Origin: Flavobacteriaceae bacterium
GTDB taxonomy: Bacteria; Bacteroidota; Bacteroidia; Flavobacteriales; Flavobacteriaceae
Direction of reading: 5' to 3'
NCBI GenBank assembly: GCA_021647405.1
Contig: JAKIUU010000005.1
Location: forward strand, 40,645 to 104,644
DNA: 64,000 nucleotides
The translations under genes and the position numbers were made by a program. The notes beneath the pieces were generated by a model. That model ran no database searches. It worked only from the letters and a program-made list of their open reading frames with translations, and was not told the DNA's origin. Within the stretch, counting starts at the first letter, position 1, and every line of letters starts with the position of its first letter. Shown piece by piece: positions 51,462 to 60,689 of this stretch.

Positions 51462-53816
51462 TTAGAATTTATAGCTCAAACCAAATCCATAGGTAGAAGG
51501 TTTGCCTGGCCATGCCAAATCAGACCCACCATTAGAAAAGGGTTGGTCAAAAAATTCAGTAATATATTTTTGGTCAAAGATATTATTGCCCCAAATTTTT
51601 ACAGAAAGGTCTCCAAAACTTAAACCAAATCTTGCATTTAGCAAACTATAAGAATTAGAAAAGGCAGCGTTATCTTCGTGCCAATAAATTTTCCCTGTTC
51701 CTTTTAAAAAAATATTACCAGTAAAAACAACTTTTTTAGAGACATTAAAATGAGATTCTAAGCCAAGAGTAAAACTGTTTTGAGGAATAAATGGTGTGTT
51801 CATTCCAGCTACATCAAACCGTTCATTAGTACCTGTGCTGTACGTTGAGGTTCCTTTGAGAATTTTAGCTTTACTCAGACCATAATTCGCTAAAATATCT
51901 AAGTATTTCGAAGCCCTTAGTTTAAAATCAAATTCAAAGCCATAAGATTCACTTTTTGGGAGGTTGAAGTTACCTATTAATATATTTCCGTTGGCACCAT
52001 CAATCAATAATGCATATAGTTGTTGGTTGGTAAAATCGATGTAATAAGCCGACATATTAAGAATTATGCGGTCATTCCACAAAGAGTTTTTCATGCCAAA
52101 TTCATAATTGTCAGTCGTTTCGGCTAAATAGCCCTCGCCAAAACGAACGGTATTGGCTTGATTGAATCCGCCACTTCTATAGCCTCTACCATAATTGGTG
52201 TAAAGTAAAGTATTTTCTGAGGCTTTTAATGATAACGAAATTTTTGGTTGCAACTGAGAATCTGTCTTACTAGGATTTGTTCCCAAGGTCCTGTTGTCTT
52301 GTTTTATGTTGTCATTGTCAAAACGGAGACCTACAGAAACAGTAAATTTATCTGAAATCTTATAATCTAAGAATCCGAAAGCAGCAAAAGTAGAGTAGGT
52401 GTTTGTAAAATCGGATACTGCAAAAGTAGATTGTGTGCCTGTTGGCGCAAAAGGTGGCGCGAAAAATCCAAAATCGGCTGTTGCTTTTGTAAATAACAAT
52501 TTATCGGAATTTTGGTAGAATGCACCTATATCCCAACTTAAATCTGAATCGCTATTAATCAAAGAACTTAGTTTTATTTCTTGATTGAAAGTTTTTGAAT
52601 TGCTGTCTTGAATTTGTCTAAGCACATCTGCTGGGGTAAAATCTAAATCTCCAATGTGATTTCTGTCGCTTTTATTATAAGTGGTAGACGAGGTGAGTTT
52701 GCTGTTAACAAAAGTAGTTTCAAATTTCAAATTTGCATAAGTTCCTTTTAAAAAGGATTTCCCAAATTGATCGGCAACAATTGCCTGAGCGCTAAAATCA
52801 TCTGGAGAAAAATTGGGAGATGATACGCCACTTGCGTAATAAGTAGAACCTCCTTTTATATCGATAGATTGACCTGTTAGTGTCGCTGTAACATTGTCTG
52901 ATAAATTGGCTTTTAATTGTCCTCTAATAGTAAAATCGTCAATAAAGTCAACAGGTTTATTTAAAGTTTTGTTAATGATAACACCATCTCCTTTTCTATA
53001 AGAACTAGCGATTCTGTAAAATAATTTATCTTTTACTAAGGGTCCCGAAAAAGAGAACTGTGTTTTAAATAAATTTCCGCTTTCGAAACCAAGAGAGATT
53101 TTGTTTTTAAAACTGTTTGTTGGCTGATTGGTTGTAATATTTATAGCACCAGCAATGGCATTCTTTCCGTATAAAGCCCCTTGAGGGCCTTTTACAATTT
53201 CGATCATTGCAATATCAAATAATTCTTGACTTAAAAGATTGGCATCGGGTAAAGTAACACCATCTATTACAAATGCTATGGGAGATTCGCCATTTCTAAT
53301 ATGAGAGATACCCCTTACGGTTATAAAGTTATTACCTACATTTTGAGAGGTTGTAAAATTTACATTGGGCACTTGATCTGCAAAAGTTTGAACATTGGTA
53401 ATGCCTTTTGTTTCTATATCTTTGGAGGTTAAAGTTACTACCGATTCAGGTATTGATTGAACAGATTCTGCTCTGCGACGTGCCTGTCCTATAACACCCG
53501 AAAACCCTTTAACGGTTACCTCTTGTAGACTTTGAGCATTCACTTCTAGAGTAATTTGGTAATTATTTTCTTGGGTTATTTGAACCTCTTTAGTGGTGTA
53601 TCCTACAAAAGAAACAACTAAAAAGTTTGCTTTATCGGGGATAGTAAATTCAAAATTCCCATCAAAATCTGTTACAGTCCCTGTGTTAGATGCTTTTAAG
53701 ATAACACTAGCTCCTGGCAAAGGACCTTCGGCCGTTTTAACAGTTCCTTTAATTGTACGTTGACCTAGTATAGTTAAAGGGATGAAAGCGAGTAATAATA
53801 CAAGTTTTTTAATCAT
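51462..53816 (-). CDS. TonB-dependent receptor of the hydantoin locus
   Basis: A 784-residue outer-membrane receptor: signal peptide (about 1-18), a carboxypeptidase-like domain (about 20-95, KGTVKTAEGPLPGASVILKA), a plug domain (about 120-230, with ISHIRNGESPIAFVIDGVTL and GPQGALYGKNAIAGAI) and a 22-stranded-type barrel ending in YGFGLSYKF, whose last Phe is typical. No SusD-like partner is adjacent, so it is a small-molecule receptor of the FecA/CirA type rather than a polysaccharide system. First gene of the series leading to hyuA and hyuB. Confidence 0.93.
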   Translation of the reverse strand: MIKKLVLLLAFIPLTILGQRTIKGTVKTAEGPLPGASVILKASNTGTVTDFDGNFEFTIPDKANFLVVSFVGYTTKEVQITQENNYQITLEVNAQSLQEVTVKGFSGVIGQARRRAESVQSIPESVVTLTSKDIETKGITNVQTFADQVPNVNFTTSQNVGNNFITVRGISHIRNGESPIAFVIDGVTLPDANLLSQELFDIAMIEIVKGPQGALYGKNAIAGAINITTNQPTNSFKNKISLGFESGNLFKTQFSFSGPLVKDKLFYRIASSYRKGDGVIINKTLNKPVDFIDDFTIRGQLKANLSDNVTATLTGQSIDIKGGSTYYASGVSSPNFSPDDFSAQAIVADQFGKSFLKGTYANLKFETTFVNSKLTSSTTYNKSDRNHIGDLDFTPADVLRQIQDSNSKTFNQEIKLSSLINSDSDLSWDIGAFYQNSDKLLFTKATADFGFFAPPFAPTGTQSTFAVSDFTNTYSTFAAFGFLDYKISDKFTVSVGLRFDNDNIKQDNRTLGTNPSKTDSQLQPKISLSLKASENTLLYTNYGRGYRSGGFNQANTVRFGEGYLAETTDNYEFGMKNSLWNDRIILNMSAYYIDFTNQQLYALLIDGANGNILIGNFNLPKSESYGFEFDFKLRASKYLDILANYGLSKAKILKGTSTYSTGTNERFDVAGMNTPFIPQNSFTLGLESHFNVSKKVVFTGNIFLKGTGKIYWHEDNAAFSNSYSLLNARFGLSFGDLSVKIWGNNIFDQKYITEFFDQPFSNGGSDLAWPGKPSTYGFGLSYKF

Positions 53817-53934
53817 TATATAATGTATTTGGTTAGTAATAAAGGGCTAAAAGTATAAAGAGGCGCCACTTTAATTTTTATTTCCAGTTACTTTGTTGTA
53901 AATTTATATTTCCAAATATAAAAAAAAGAAGCAA

Positions 53935-55170
53935 ATGGAAAATAAGATGATTCAAAATTCTGAACAATTAGCGCTTACCAAATACAGCTTTCATAAATTG
54001 ATATCAGCCATAATTAGCAAATTTAAGAATAAATATGAAGTTGAGTTTATGAATGATTCTCAATTATTTGGATTTGGAAATTACGACATAGAAAAACCCA
54101 GTTTAAAAAATGAATTTGAGACCATAAGTAAAAATTATATAAATGGAAAATATTTATACAATAAAAATAGAGAGTTAAAACAAGGCAGACCTGTTATTAA
54201 AATTAGCAGAGAATACAAACATGTCTTTTTAAATTATTTGAACTACGAAGACATAGAATCTTTTTTAGAGAGTGAGGTTGTAGATGAACACGAATTAGAA
54301 AAACAATTTTCTTTACTTAAAACCACACACTTGAATGAAGATTTTTATTATTGTGCCTATTATTTTGGAGAGGATCAAGTGATGATTAAAGGAAAGTTAG
54401 TTATATATAATAACTGGAGCAATATTGATTTTCGCTTTGTTTATTTTGATGAGAATGATATAAAATCTGAACATGTGTTTTATGGTGTCATAAAAATGAG
54501 TGAAGATTTTATGTTTATTCATACCCGGTATATTGAAAATAACACCAAAAGAGAAGGTGCCAATTTTACTTTTTTTGTTGGGAAATCGGCACCTACTGAA
54601 CGACATTATTTAATTGGCACTTATTCGGGATTCGATAAATACAATAGGTCCATTGCTGGGAAAATGATTTTAAAGAAATTCAGTAACAAAAAAGCCATGG
54701 AAAATGAATTTTCTACCCGTAAAGTAGATCCATTGTTTACTCAGGAACTAAGAAGAGAACGAATTATTGTAGAAAGTTTGGTTCCAAATATTACTTCAAA
54801 AATATCAAACATAACACCTTATTCTTCTTTATTTTCAAGTTTAGCGGGAACCTATATGTTTGCTTTTTATGGCAATGATGATGAGGTTCTTTACTCATTA
54901 GAACTTTCTATAGAATCAAATAATTTCAATATTATAAGTAAAGACCCAAACTTAATTATTAAAAATGATGATGTAAAATTAATTCATAGAGGTCAAAACA
55001 TACATCTAGAATTTGAAGTATTGGGTGTTTCATACCTTCAGAAGGTAAGCATTTATATAAAGACCTACGATTTAAAAAATCCAAAAAAGGATATTTTTGG
55101 CGTTTATAGCGGCATTGATGTGAATAACAATCCTATTAATGGTAAGGTAAAAATTGAAATTGCTGATTAA
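53935..55170 (+). CDS. Unknown protein with internal duplication, divergent from the hydantoin locus
   Basis: I do not recognise this 411-residue protein. It has no signal peptide and no membrane segment. Residues 1-115 are helical, with SREYKHVFLNYLNYEDIESF at 91-110, resembling N-terminal helical modules of other Bacteroidota proteins. Residues about 137-250 and 305-410 look like two copies of a beta-rich module: IGTYSGFDKYNRSIAGKMIL (227-246) matches FGVYSGIDVNNNPINGKVKI (388-407) at 9 of 20 positions, and FYYCAYYFGEDQ (137-148) corresponds to GTYMFAFYGNDDE (305-317). Its divergent placement suggests a ligand sensor or regulator, but no DNA-binding motif is clear. Confidence 0.6.
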   Translation: MENKMIQNSEQLALTKYSFHKLISAIISKFKNKYEVEFMNDSQLFGFGNYDIEKPSLKNEFETISKNYINGKYLYNKNRELKQGRPVIKISREYKHVFLNYLNYEDIESFLESEVVDEHELEKQFSLLKTTHLNEDFYYCAYYFGEDQVMIKGKLVIYNNWSNIDFRFVYFDENDIKSEHVFYGVIKMSEDFMFIHTRYIENNTKREGANFTFFVGKSAPTERHYLIGTYSGFDKYNRSIAGKMILKKFSNKKAMENEFSTRKVDPLFTQELRRERIIVESLVPNITSKISNITPYSSLFSSLAGTYMFAFYGNDDEVLYSLELSIESNNFNIISKDPNLIIKNDDVKLIHRGQNIHLEFEVLGVSYLQKVSIYIKTYDLKNPKKDIFGVYSGIDVNNNPINGKVKIEIAD

Positions 55171-55172
55171 GG

Positions 55173-55937
55173 CTATACTTCTATTTCAACAACAATAGGG
55201 CAATGGTCTGAGTGTTTGGCCTCGGGTAAAATATAGGCGCGTTTTAAACGCTCTTTTAAAGGATTGCTCGCCATCAAATAATCTATCCGCCATCCTTTGT
55301 TATTGTTGCGTGCATTGGCACGGTAAGACCACCAACTGTAATTGTAAGGGGTTTTGTTAAAATGTCTAAAAGTATCAATAAAGCCACTTTCAATAAAACT
55401 GTGAATCCATGCGCGTTCTATAGGTAAAAACCCTGATGTGTTTTTTAAACCTACCGGATTGTGAATGTCAATCGCTTCGTGGCAGATATTAAAATCGCCA
55501 CCAATAATGAGATTCGGAATTTCTTTTGTTAAATTATTGATGTATTCCTGAAATTCAGCCATATAATTGAGTTTGAAATCCAAACGCGCATCGTTTGTAC
55601 CCGATGGTAAATACAAACTCATAATTGACACGTTATCAAAATCGACGCGCAAATTGCGGCCTTCAAAATCCATTGTGGCGATACCTGTGCCATATTCAAT
55701 GTGATTGGGTTTTGTCTTAGATAAAACAGCCACAGAACTATAGCCTTTTTTTTGTGCCGAAAACCAATAATTATATGGATAGCCCGCCTCTGCAAAGACA
55801 TTTAAATCGAGTTGTTCTTTATGGGCTTTTGTTTCTTGAATAAGGATTACATCTGGATTGGCAGTTTGTAACCAATCTAAAAACCCTTTTTTTAATGCGG
55901 CACGGATGCCATTGACGTTATAGGAAATTATTTTCAT
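55173..55937 (-). CDS. xth: Exodeoxyribonuclease III
   Basis: A 254-residue Mg2+-dependent AP endonuclease/3'-exonuclease for base excision repair. Catalytic motifs: ISYNVNGIRAALKKG at the N-terminus, IQETKAH (Glu), LYLPSGTND, GGDFNICH (Asp, Asn), WRIDYLMAS and SDHCPIVVE (Asp-His). ATG 55937 fits the family; an in-frame start 15 codons up would add non-conserved residues. Convergent with the 411-residue unknown. Confidence 0.93.
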   Translation of the reverse strand: MKIISYNVNGIRAALKKGFLDWLQTANPDVILIQETKAHKEQLDLNVFAEAGYPYNYWFSAQKKGYSSVAVLSKTKPNHIEYGTGIATMDFEGRNLRVDFDNVSIMSLYLPSGTNDARLDFKLNYMAEFQEYINNLTKEIPNLIIGGDFNICHEAIDIHNPVGLKNTSGFLPIERAWIHSFIESGFIDTFRHFNKTPYNYSWWSYRANARNNNKGWRIDYLMASNPLKERLKRAYILPEAKHSDHCPIVVEIEV

Positions 55938-55994
55938 AGTTTTATTGTCAGAAGACCAAAGTCTGAAAATAGACTTAAGCAATTTTTATAATTA

Positions 55995-57812
55995 TTATTT
56001 ACATTCATAATCAGCGCGCAATTTACGGCGCATTACCTTATTAGAGGCTGTACGCGGCAAGCTGTCTATTTTCACCAAATCAACTACTTTAAAAAGGGGG
56101 TTTAATTGTTTTTTAACAATAATTTGGGCTTGTTTTAATCGGTTAATTTCAGCAACACTGCCTGCCGATTCCACATAATAAACCACCAACAAACTGGGGC
56201 CACCATTTTTTGGTGCCACAGCAATGGCTGCCGATTCCTTGACAAAATCTAATCTATTTATAATGCCTTCAATTTGAATGGAACTTACTTTAATACCGCC
56301 CAAATTCATCGCATCGTCTGTACGTCCTTGGGCTTTGTAATAACCGTTATCCAATTGTTGCATGGCATCGCCATGACGCCGCAATAAGTGTCCTTTATAG
56401 CTTGGTGTCGCTTCGTAATATTCTTTGTGATGATTCCGATTTAACAAAGTATTCGACAAGCCCATGGTGGGGGGTATCATAAAAACTTCGCCTTTGGTGG
56501 CTTCTTTATTTTCGCCATCTAGCAAAACGAATTGCGTTCCCAATGCTTGGGTAGAAAAGGTGCTGGGCTCATTATCTTGTACCACCGTACTTGTAACATA
56601 GCCGCCACCAATTTCTGTACCGCCACAATATTCTATCACAGGTTTGTTGTTGGCCAATTGCATCAAGTAGGTCATTTCGGCAGGGTTAGAAACTTCGCCT
56701 GTAGAGCTAAAACACTTTATGGTATTCCAATTTAAACCTTCCATACACCCCGAATTTTTCCAGTGTTTTACAATACTCGGAATAACGCCCAACATGGTTA
56801 CTTGGGCTTCTTGAACAAAATTTCCGAATTGAGAATCGAGCGGAGCGCCATAATATAAACCAATTGTAGCTTTGTTAATGAGTGCCGCAAAAACCAACCA
56901 AGGGCCCATCATCCAACCCAAATTGGTAGGCCAGCACACCACATCGTCTTTATGAATATCATGATGGTAATACCCATCAGAAGCGCTTTTTATAGGGGTG
57001 GTGTGGTGCCACGGAATGGCTTTTGGATTGCCAGTAGTACCCGACGAAAACAGGAGGGTTATTGTTTCTTCTGGACTTTGCTTGACGCTTTTAAAGGAAG
57101 TGTTTTTTACTAAAAAATCTTTCCAAAACACATCGTTTGGGCGCAAGTCAATATTTTGCTTATCGGTTTGTATTACCACTGCTTTAGGCGCCTTAGCTTC
57201 GCAAATTTTTTGATACAAAGGCAGGTTTTTCCCAACTCTTAAAAGATAGTCTTGTGTAAATATTAATTTGGGATGGGCAATTTTTAAACGTGTTTCAATT
57301 TCGTTGGGTGTAAAGCTATCGGCAATAGTCACGATGGGATTTCCTGCTTTTATGCCTGCCAAATAAATAGCGACAGCTTCCAATGTCATGGGCATATCAA
57401 TGGCAATGGCATCGCCTTGTTTTATTCCTAATTGGCGGAGACTGTTGGCTATTTTATTGACCAAATTTTCGAGCTTTTGTTGGGTAACTTTGCTAAGTTT
57501 GCCCCCTTCTTTTTGATAAATAACAGCTGTGGCGCTAGGGGTGTTATTAAAGCAACTGTCCACAATATTCAGTTGGGCATCTTTAAGCCAAATGGGGGTT
57601 TCTACACCTTTTGAGATATCTAAAACAGTACTGTATTTTTTTGCAAATGCAATCTCTAAATTTTGAACTGTTGCTGCCCAAAATTCGGAACGATTTGTAA
57701 CAGACCATTCCCAAAAATCACGATAAGTGCTAAATTGATGCTTTTGCATCATTTTGTAAATGTTGCTTTGTTCAATAACCGCTTTTGAAGGATGCCAAAC
57801 GTAATTTTTCAT
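55995..57812 (-). CDS. AMP-binding acyl-CoA synthetase (acetyl-/acetoacetyl-CoA synthetase-like)
   Basis: A 605-residue adenylate-forming enzyme with an acetyl-CoA-synthetase N-terminal segment (TYRDFWEWSVTNRSEFW). The P-loop is TLLFSSGTTGNPKAIPW, later motifs are EYCGGTEIGGGY and GRTDDAMNLGGIKVS, and the catalytic lysine is in RTASNKVMRRKLR near the C-terminus. It activates a short-chain acid to its CoA thioester; acetate or acetoacetate is likely but not decided by sequence. Its stop is 4 nt from the PBP gene's start region. Confidence 0.85.
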   Translation of the reverse strand: MKNYVWHPSKAVIEQSNIYKMMQKHQFSTYRDFWEWSVTNRSEFWAATVQNLEIAFAKKYSTVLDISKGVETPIWLKDAQLNIVDSCFNNTPSATAVIYQKEGGKLSKVTQQKLENLVNKIANSLRQLGIKQGDAIAIDMPMTLEAVAIYLAGIKAGNPIVTIADSFTPNEIETRLKIAHPKLIFTQDYLLRVGKNLPLYQKICEAKAPKAVVIQTDKQNIDLRPNDVFWKDFLVKNTSFKSVKQSPEETITLLFSSGTTGNPKAIPWHHTTPIKSASDGYYHHDIHKDDVVCWPTNLGWMMGPWLVFAALINKATIGLYYGAPLDSQFGNFVQEAQVTMLGVIPSIVKHWKNSGCMEGLNWNTIKCFSSTGEVSNPAEMTYLMQLANNKPVIEYCGGTEIGGGYVTSTVVQDNEPSTFSTQALGTQFVLLDGENKEATKGEVFMIPPTMGLSNTLLNRNHHKEYYEATPSYKGHLLRRHGDAMQQLDNGYYKAQGRTDDAMNLGGIKVSSIQIEGIINRLDFVKESAAIAVAPKNGGPSLLVVYYVESAGSVAEINRLKQAQIIVKKQLNPLFKVVDLVKIDSLPRTASNKVMRRKLRADYECK

Positions 57813-57816
57813 CAGT

Positions 57817-60189
57817 TTAAAATTCGGGGTCGTCTTGTGGAACGTCTTTTATTTTAGGGTCTTTATTAAAAGTGTTGCAATCGAGATTGATTGAAATATG
57901 TTCGGGCTTTTCGAATGCTTCTTTACTGATGTGTAAAGTGCTGTCTTTGTACACCTGTTTCATATACAGCGCCCAAATAGGAAGCGCCATAGAAGCCCCT
58001 TGACCACGGGTAATGCCATTAAAATGAATTGAGCGGTTTTCGCCGCCCACCCAAACACCAGTAGCCAAATTGGGGACGATACCCATAAACCACCCATCCG
58101 ATTGGTTTTGCGTGGTGCCAGTTTTGCCCGCAATGGGATTTTTAAATTCGTAGGGATAGCCCGTGGCAATGCTATCTGGATAGACACCTGTATTTGTTCT
58201 CAATCTAATTCCCGAACCGAATTGCGTAACACCTTCTAACAAATTAATAACGGTATAGGCGGCTTCTTTGCTCAGCACTTCTCTGGTTTCTGGGGAAAAA
58301 TTTTCTAAAACCGTCCCATTTTTATCTTCTATACGTAAAATAACCATGGGTTTAATATACATGCCTTGATTGGCAAAAGCACTGTAGGCACCTACCATAT
58401 CGTATAAACTGATGTCAACTGTTCCCAAAGCGATAGAGGGCACTTCGGGGATATAACCTGTTATGCCCAAACTCCGCGCCAAGCGTTTGACATTTTTAGG
58501 GCCTACTTTGTACATCATTCTGGCTGTAATAACATTAATAGATTTTGCCAAAGCTTGTTTTAAGGTTAAAATGCCCCCGTATTTGCCCCCCGAATTACCA
58601 GGTGTCCAATCTTCGGGAATACCAAAAGTGCCGGCCGGAATGGTGTAAGGGATATTGGGATATTTTTCGCAAGGCGATATTTTTAATTGATTGATAACAG
58701 TGGCATAAACAAAAGGTTTAAAAGTAGAGCCCACTTGCCGGCGTCCTTGTTTGGCGTGGTCGTACTTAAAATATTTATAATTGATGCCGCCTACCCAAAC
58801 TTTTACATGACCTGTTTGTGGTTCAACACTCAAAACACCTGTTTGTAAAAAGTATTTGTAATAACGAATGGAGTCTAAAGGACTCATAATGGTGTCTTTT
58901 TCTCCTTGCCAAGAAAAAACGTGCATGGGGCGTTTGGCATTAAAAGCACTGTCTATTTCGGCCTCAGAAGCTTTTGATTTCTTCATCCGTTTATAACGGC
59001 CAGATCGGCGCATGGTTGTTTTTAAAATACGCTCGGTTGAAGCTACAAAAGTAGAGTCTTCAAGCTCTTTCATAACTCTTAATTGGGCTGTATCAATCTC
59101 TTGTTTTATGGCCTTTTTTAAGGCTTTAGACGGCACATAAACAAAAGGGGCAAACGCATTTTCTTTTTGTTGTTTAAAAAAGGCTTTTTGCAAATTGGCC
59201 ATATGGCGGTTGACAGCTTTTTCGGCATAGCGTTGCATTCTTGAATCTAATGTGACATAAATTTTTAAGCCATCGCGGTAAATATTGTATTTTGAGCCAT
59301 CGGGTTTTTTATGGGTTTTAACCCATCGTTTCATAAAATCGCGCATGTATTCTCTAAAATATGTGGCCGTTCCATCATTGGTGTCTTCGCGGTGCAAATC
59401 AAGAGTTAGGGTTATTTTACTTAACGAATCGCGTTCTTTTTTAGTGATAAATTTATTGCGCAACATTTGATTGAGAACCGTATTTCTTCTTTTTTGTACT
59501 TTTTTGGGTCTGCGCAATGGATTAAAATAAGAGGCATTTTTTAGCATCCCTACAAGCATCGCCGCTTCTTCAATATTTAAATTTTTAGGCTCTTTACCAA
59601 AATAAATTCTTGAAGCAGAACGGATGCCAACAGCCAAATTTAAAAAGTCGTACTTATTTAGATACATCGTTATTATTTCGTGCTTGGTATATTGGCGTTC
59701 TAACTGAATGGCGATAACCCATTCTTTGGCTTTTTGGATAACACGTTTAAAAATATTTCCCGAGGCCCGTTTGGTAAACAACATTTTGGCCAATTGCTGT
59801 GTAATGGTGCTGGCACCGCCTCCTTTTCCGAGTTTTATTACAGCTCTGGCCGTACCTCTGACATCAATACCAGAGTGTTCGTAAAAACGTTCGTCTTCTG
59901 TAGCAATTAAAGCTTGTACAAGGTTTTTTGGGAGGTCTCTAAAATTAACAGGGGTTCTGTTTTCGTGATAATATTTGCCTAAGGTTTTGCCGTCGATGGA
60001 GATAACTTCGGTAGCCAAGTTGTTTTCAGGGTTTTCTAATTCTTCAAATGTTGGTAAGGGGCCAAAAAAGCCTAATGCGGCTAATGAAAAGAGTAAAATT
60101 ACGGACAATACGCCACCCCCAAATCCAACCCAGATAATGCGGTTGTATTTTTTAAAAATTGTTGCTTTTGTTTTTTTCTTTTTAGCCAT
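57817..60189 (-). CDS. Bifunctional penicillin-binding protein 1A
   Basis: A 790-residue class A PBP: cytoplasmic Lys-rich start, one membrane helix (about 15-36), a GT51 glycosyltransferase (about 60-240, EDERFYEHSGIDVRGTARAV and KMLFTKRASGNIF) and a transpeptidase with Ser in GSTFKPFVY, KSINVITAR and KTGTTQNQSDGWF. It polymerises and cross-links peptidoglycan. Downstream of gldH in the same direction. Confidence 0.93.
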   Translation of the reverse strand: MAKKKKTKATIFKKYNRIIWVGFGGGVLSVILLFSLAALGFFGPLPTFEELENPENNLATEVISIDGKTLGKYYHENRTPVNFRDLPKNLVQALIATEDERFYEHSGIDVRGTARAVIKLGKGGGASTITQQLAKMLFTKRASGNIFKRVIQKAKEWVIAIQLERQYTKHEIITMYLNKYDFLNLAVGIRSASRIYFGKEPKNLNIEEAAMLVGMLKNASYFNPLRRPKKVQKRRNTVLNQMLRNKFITKKERDSLSKITLTLDLHREDTNDGTATYFREYMRDFMKRWVKTHKKPDGSKYNIYRDGLKIYVTLDSRMQRYAEKAVNRHMANLQKAFFKQQKENAFAPFVYVPSKALKKAIKQEIDTAQLRVMKELEDSTFVASTERILKTTMRRSGRYKRMKKSKASEAEIDSAFNAKRPMHVFSWQGEKDTIMSPLDSIRYYKYFLQTGVLSVEPQTGHVKVWVGGINYKYFKYDHAKQGRRQVGSTFKPFVYATVINQLKISPCEKYPNIPYTIPAGTFGIPEDWTPGNSGGKYGGILTLKQALAKSINVITARMMYKVGPKNVKRLARSLGITGYIPEVPSIALGTVDISLYDMVGAYSAFANQGMYIKPMVILRIEDKNGTVLENFSPETREVLSKEAAYTVINLLEGVTQFGSGIRLRTNTGVYPDSIATGYPYEFKNPIAGKTGTTQNQSDGWFMGIVPNLATGVWVGGENRSIHFNGITRGQGASMALPIWALYMKQVYKDSTLHISKEAFEKPEHISINLDCNTFNKDPKIKDVPQDDPEF

Positions 60190-60209
60190 TAAATAAGCTG
60201 TATTGTGTT

Positions 60210-60689
60210 TTATTGATTTTCAATGCTGAGACCTACGTCAGAAATACCTTCCAAATAATCATCGCCATAAACATGGCCATTTTTACGTACGGCATGGACT
60301 ATGCTAAAAGTATAGGTGCCTTTTTTAGAAAACACATAATTGGTTTTTAAAATGAGTTTGTTTTCTTTTACATCTGTAAAGCCAGTCCCCAGCCATTTTC
60401 CTGTTACATCAGCCATTTCATATTCTAACGTGTCTATTTGTGTAATAGTATTGTTGAAAGATTGGGTAACAACCAAAAAAAGATTTCTGTAAGCGTACTG
60501 ATTTGTATTTCTTATGTTAATAAAAACGGCCCGAGGTCTTAGGGTATCAGTTATGTTTACCGAAAATTTAACAGGTGTAGCCAAGCCCCATTTGTTGTTT
60601 TCAATATTTTGATATTTGCTAAAAAAGGCCTCTTTAGAACACGAAAAAAAAAGCAACAACACCCCTATAAAAGACCACCTACCTAGCAT
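60210..60689 (-). CDS. gldH: Gliding motility lipoprotein GldH
   Basis: A 159-residue lipoprotein: MLGRWSFIGVLLLFFSC gives a signal peptide with the lipidated cysteine at residue 17. The mature domain contains YQNIENNKWGLATPVKFSV and LFLVVTQSFNN, typical of GldH, required for gliding and for type IX secretion stability in Flavobacterium johnsoniae. ATG 60689 is used; it overlaps the ricT stop by 11 nt, which suggests coupling. The ricT-gldH-PBP order is one I recall from other Flavobacteriaceae. Confidence 0.88.
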   Translation of the reverse strand: MLGRWSFIGVLLLFFSCSKEAFFSKYQNIENNKWGLATPVKFSVNITDTLRPRAVFINIRNTNQYAYRNLFLVVTQSFNNTITQIDTLEYEMADVTGKWLGTGFTDVKENKLILKTNYVFSKKGTYTFSIVHAVRKNGHVYGDDYLEGISDVGLSIENQ

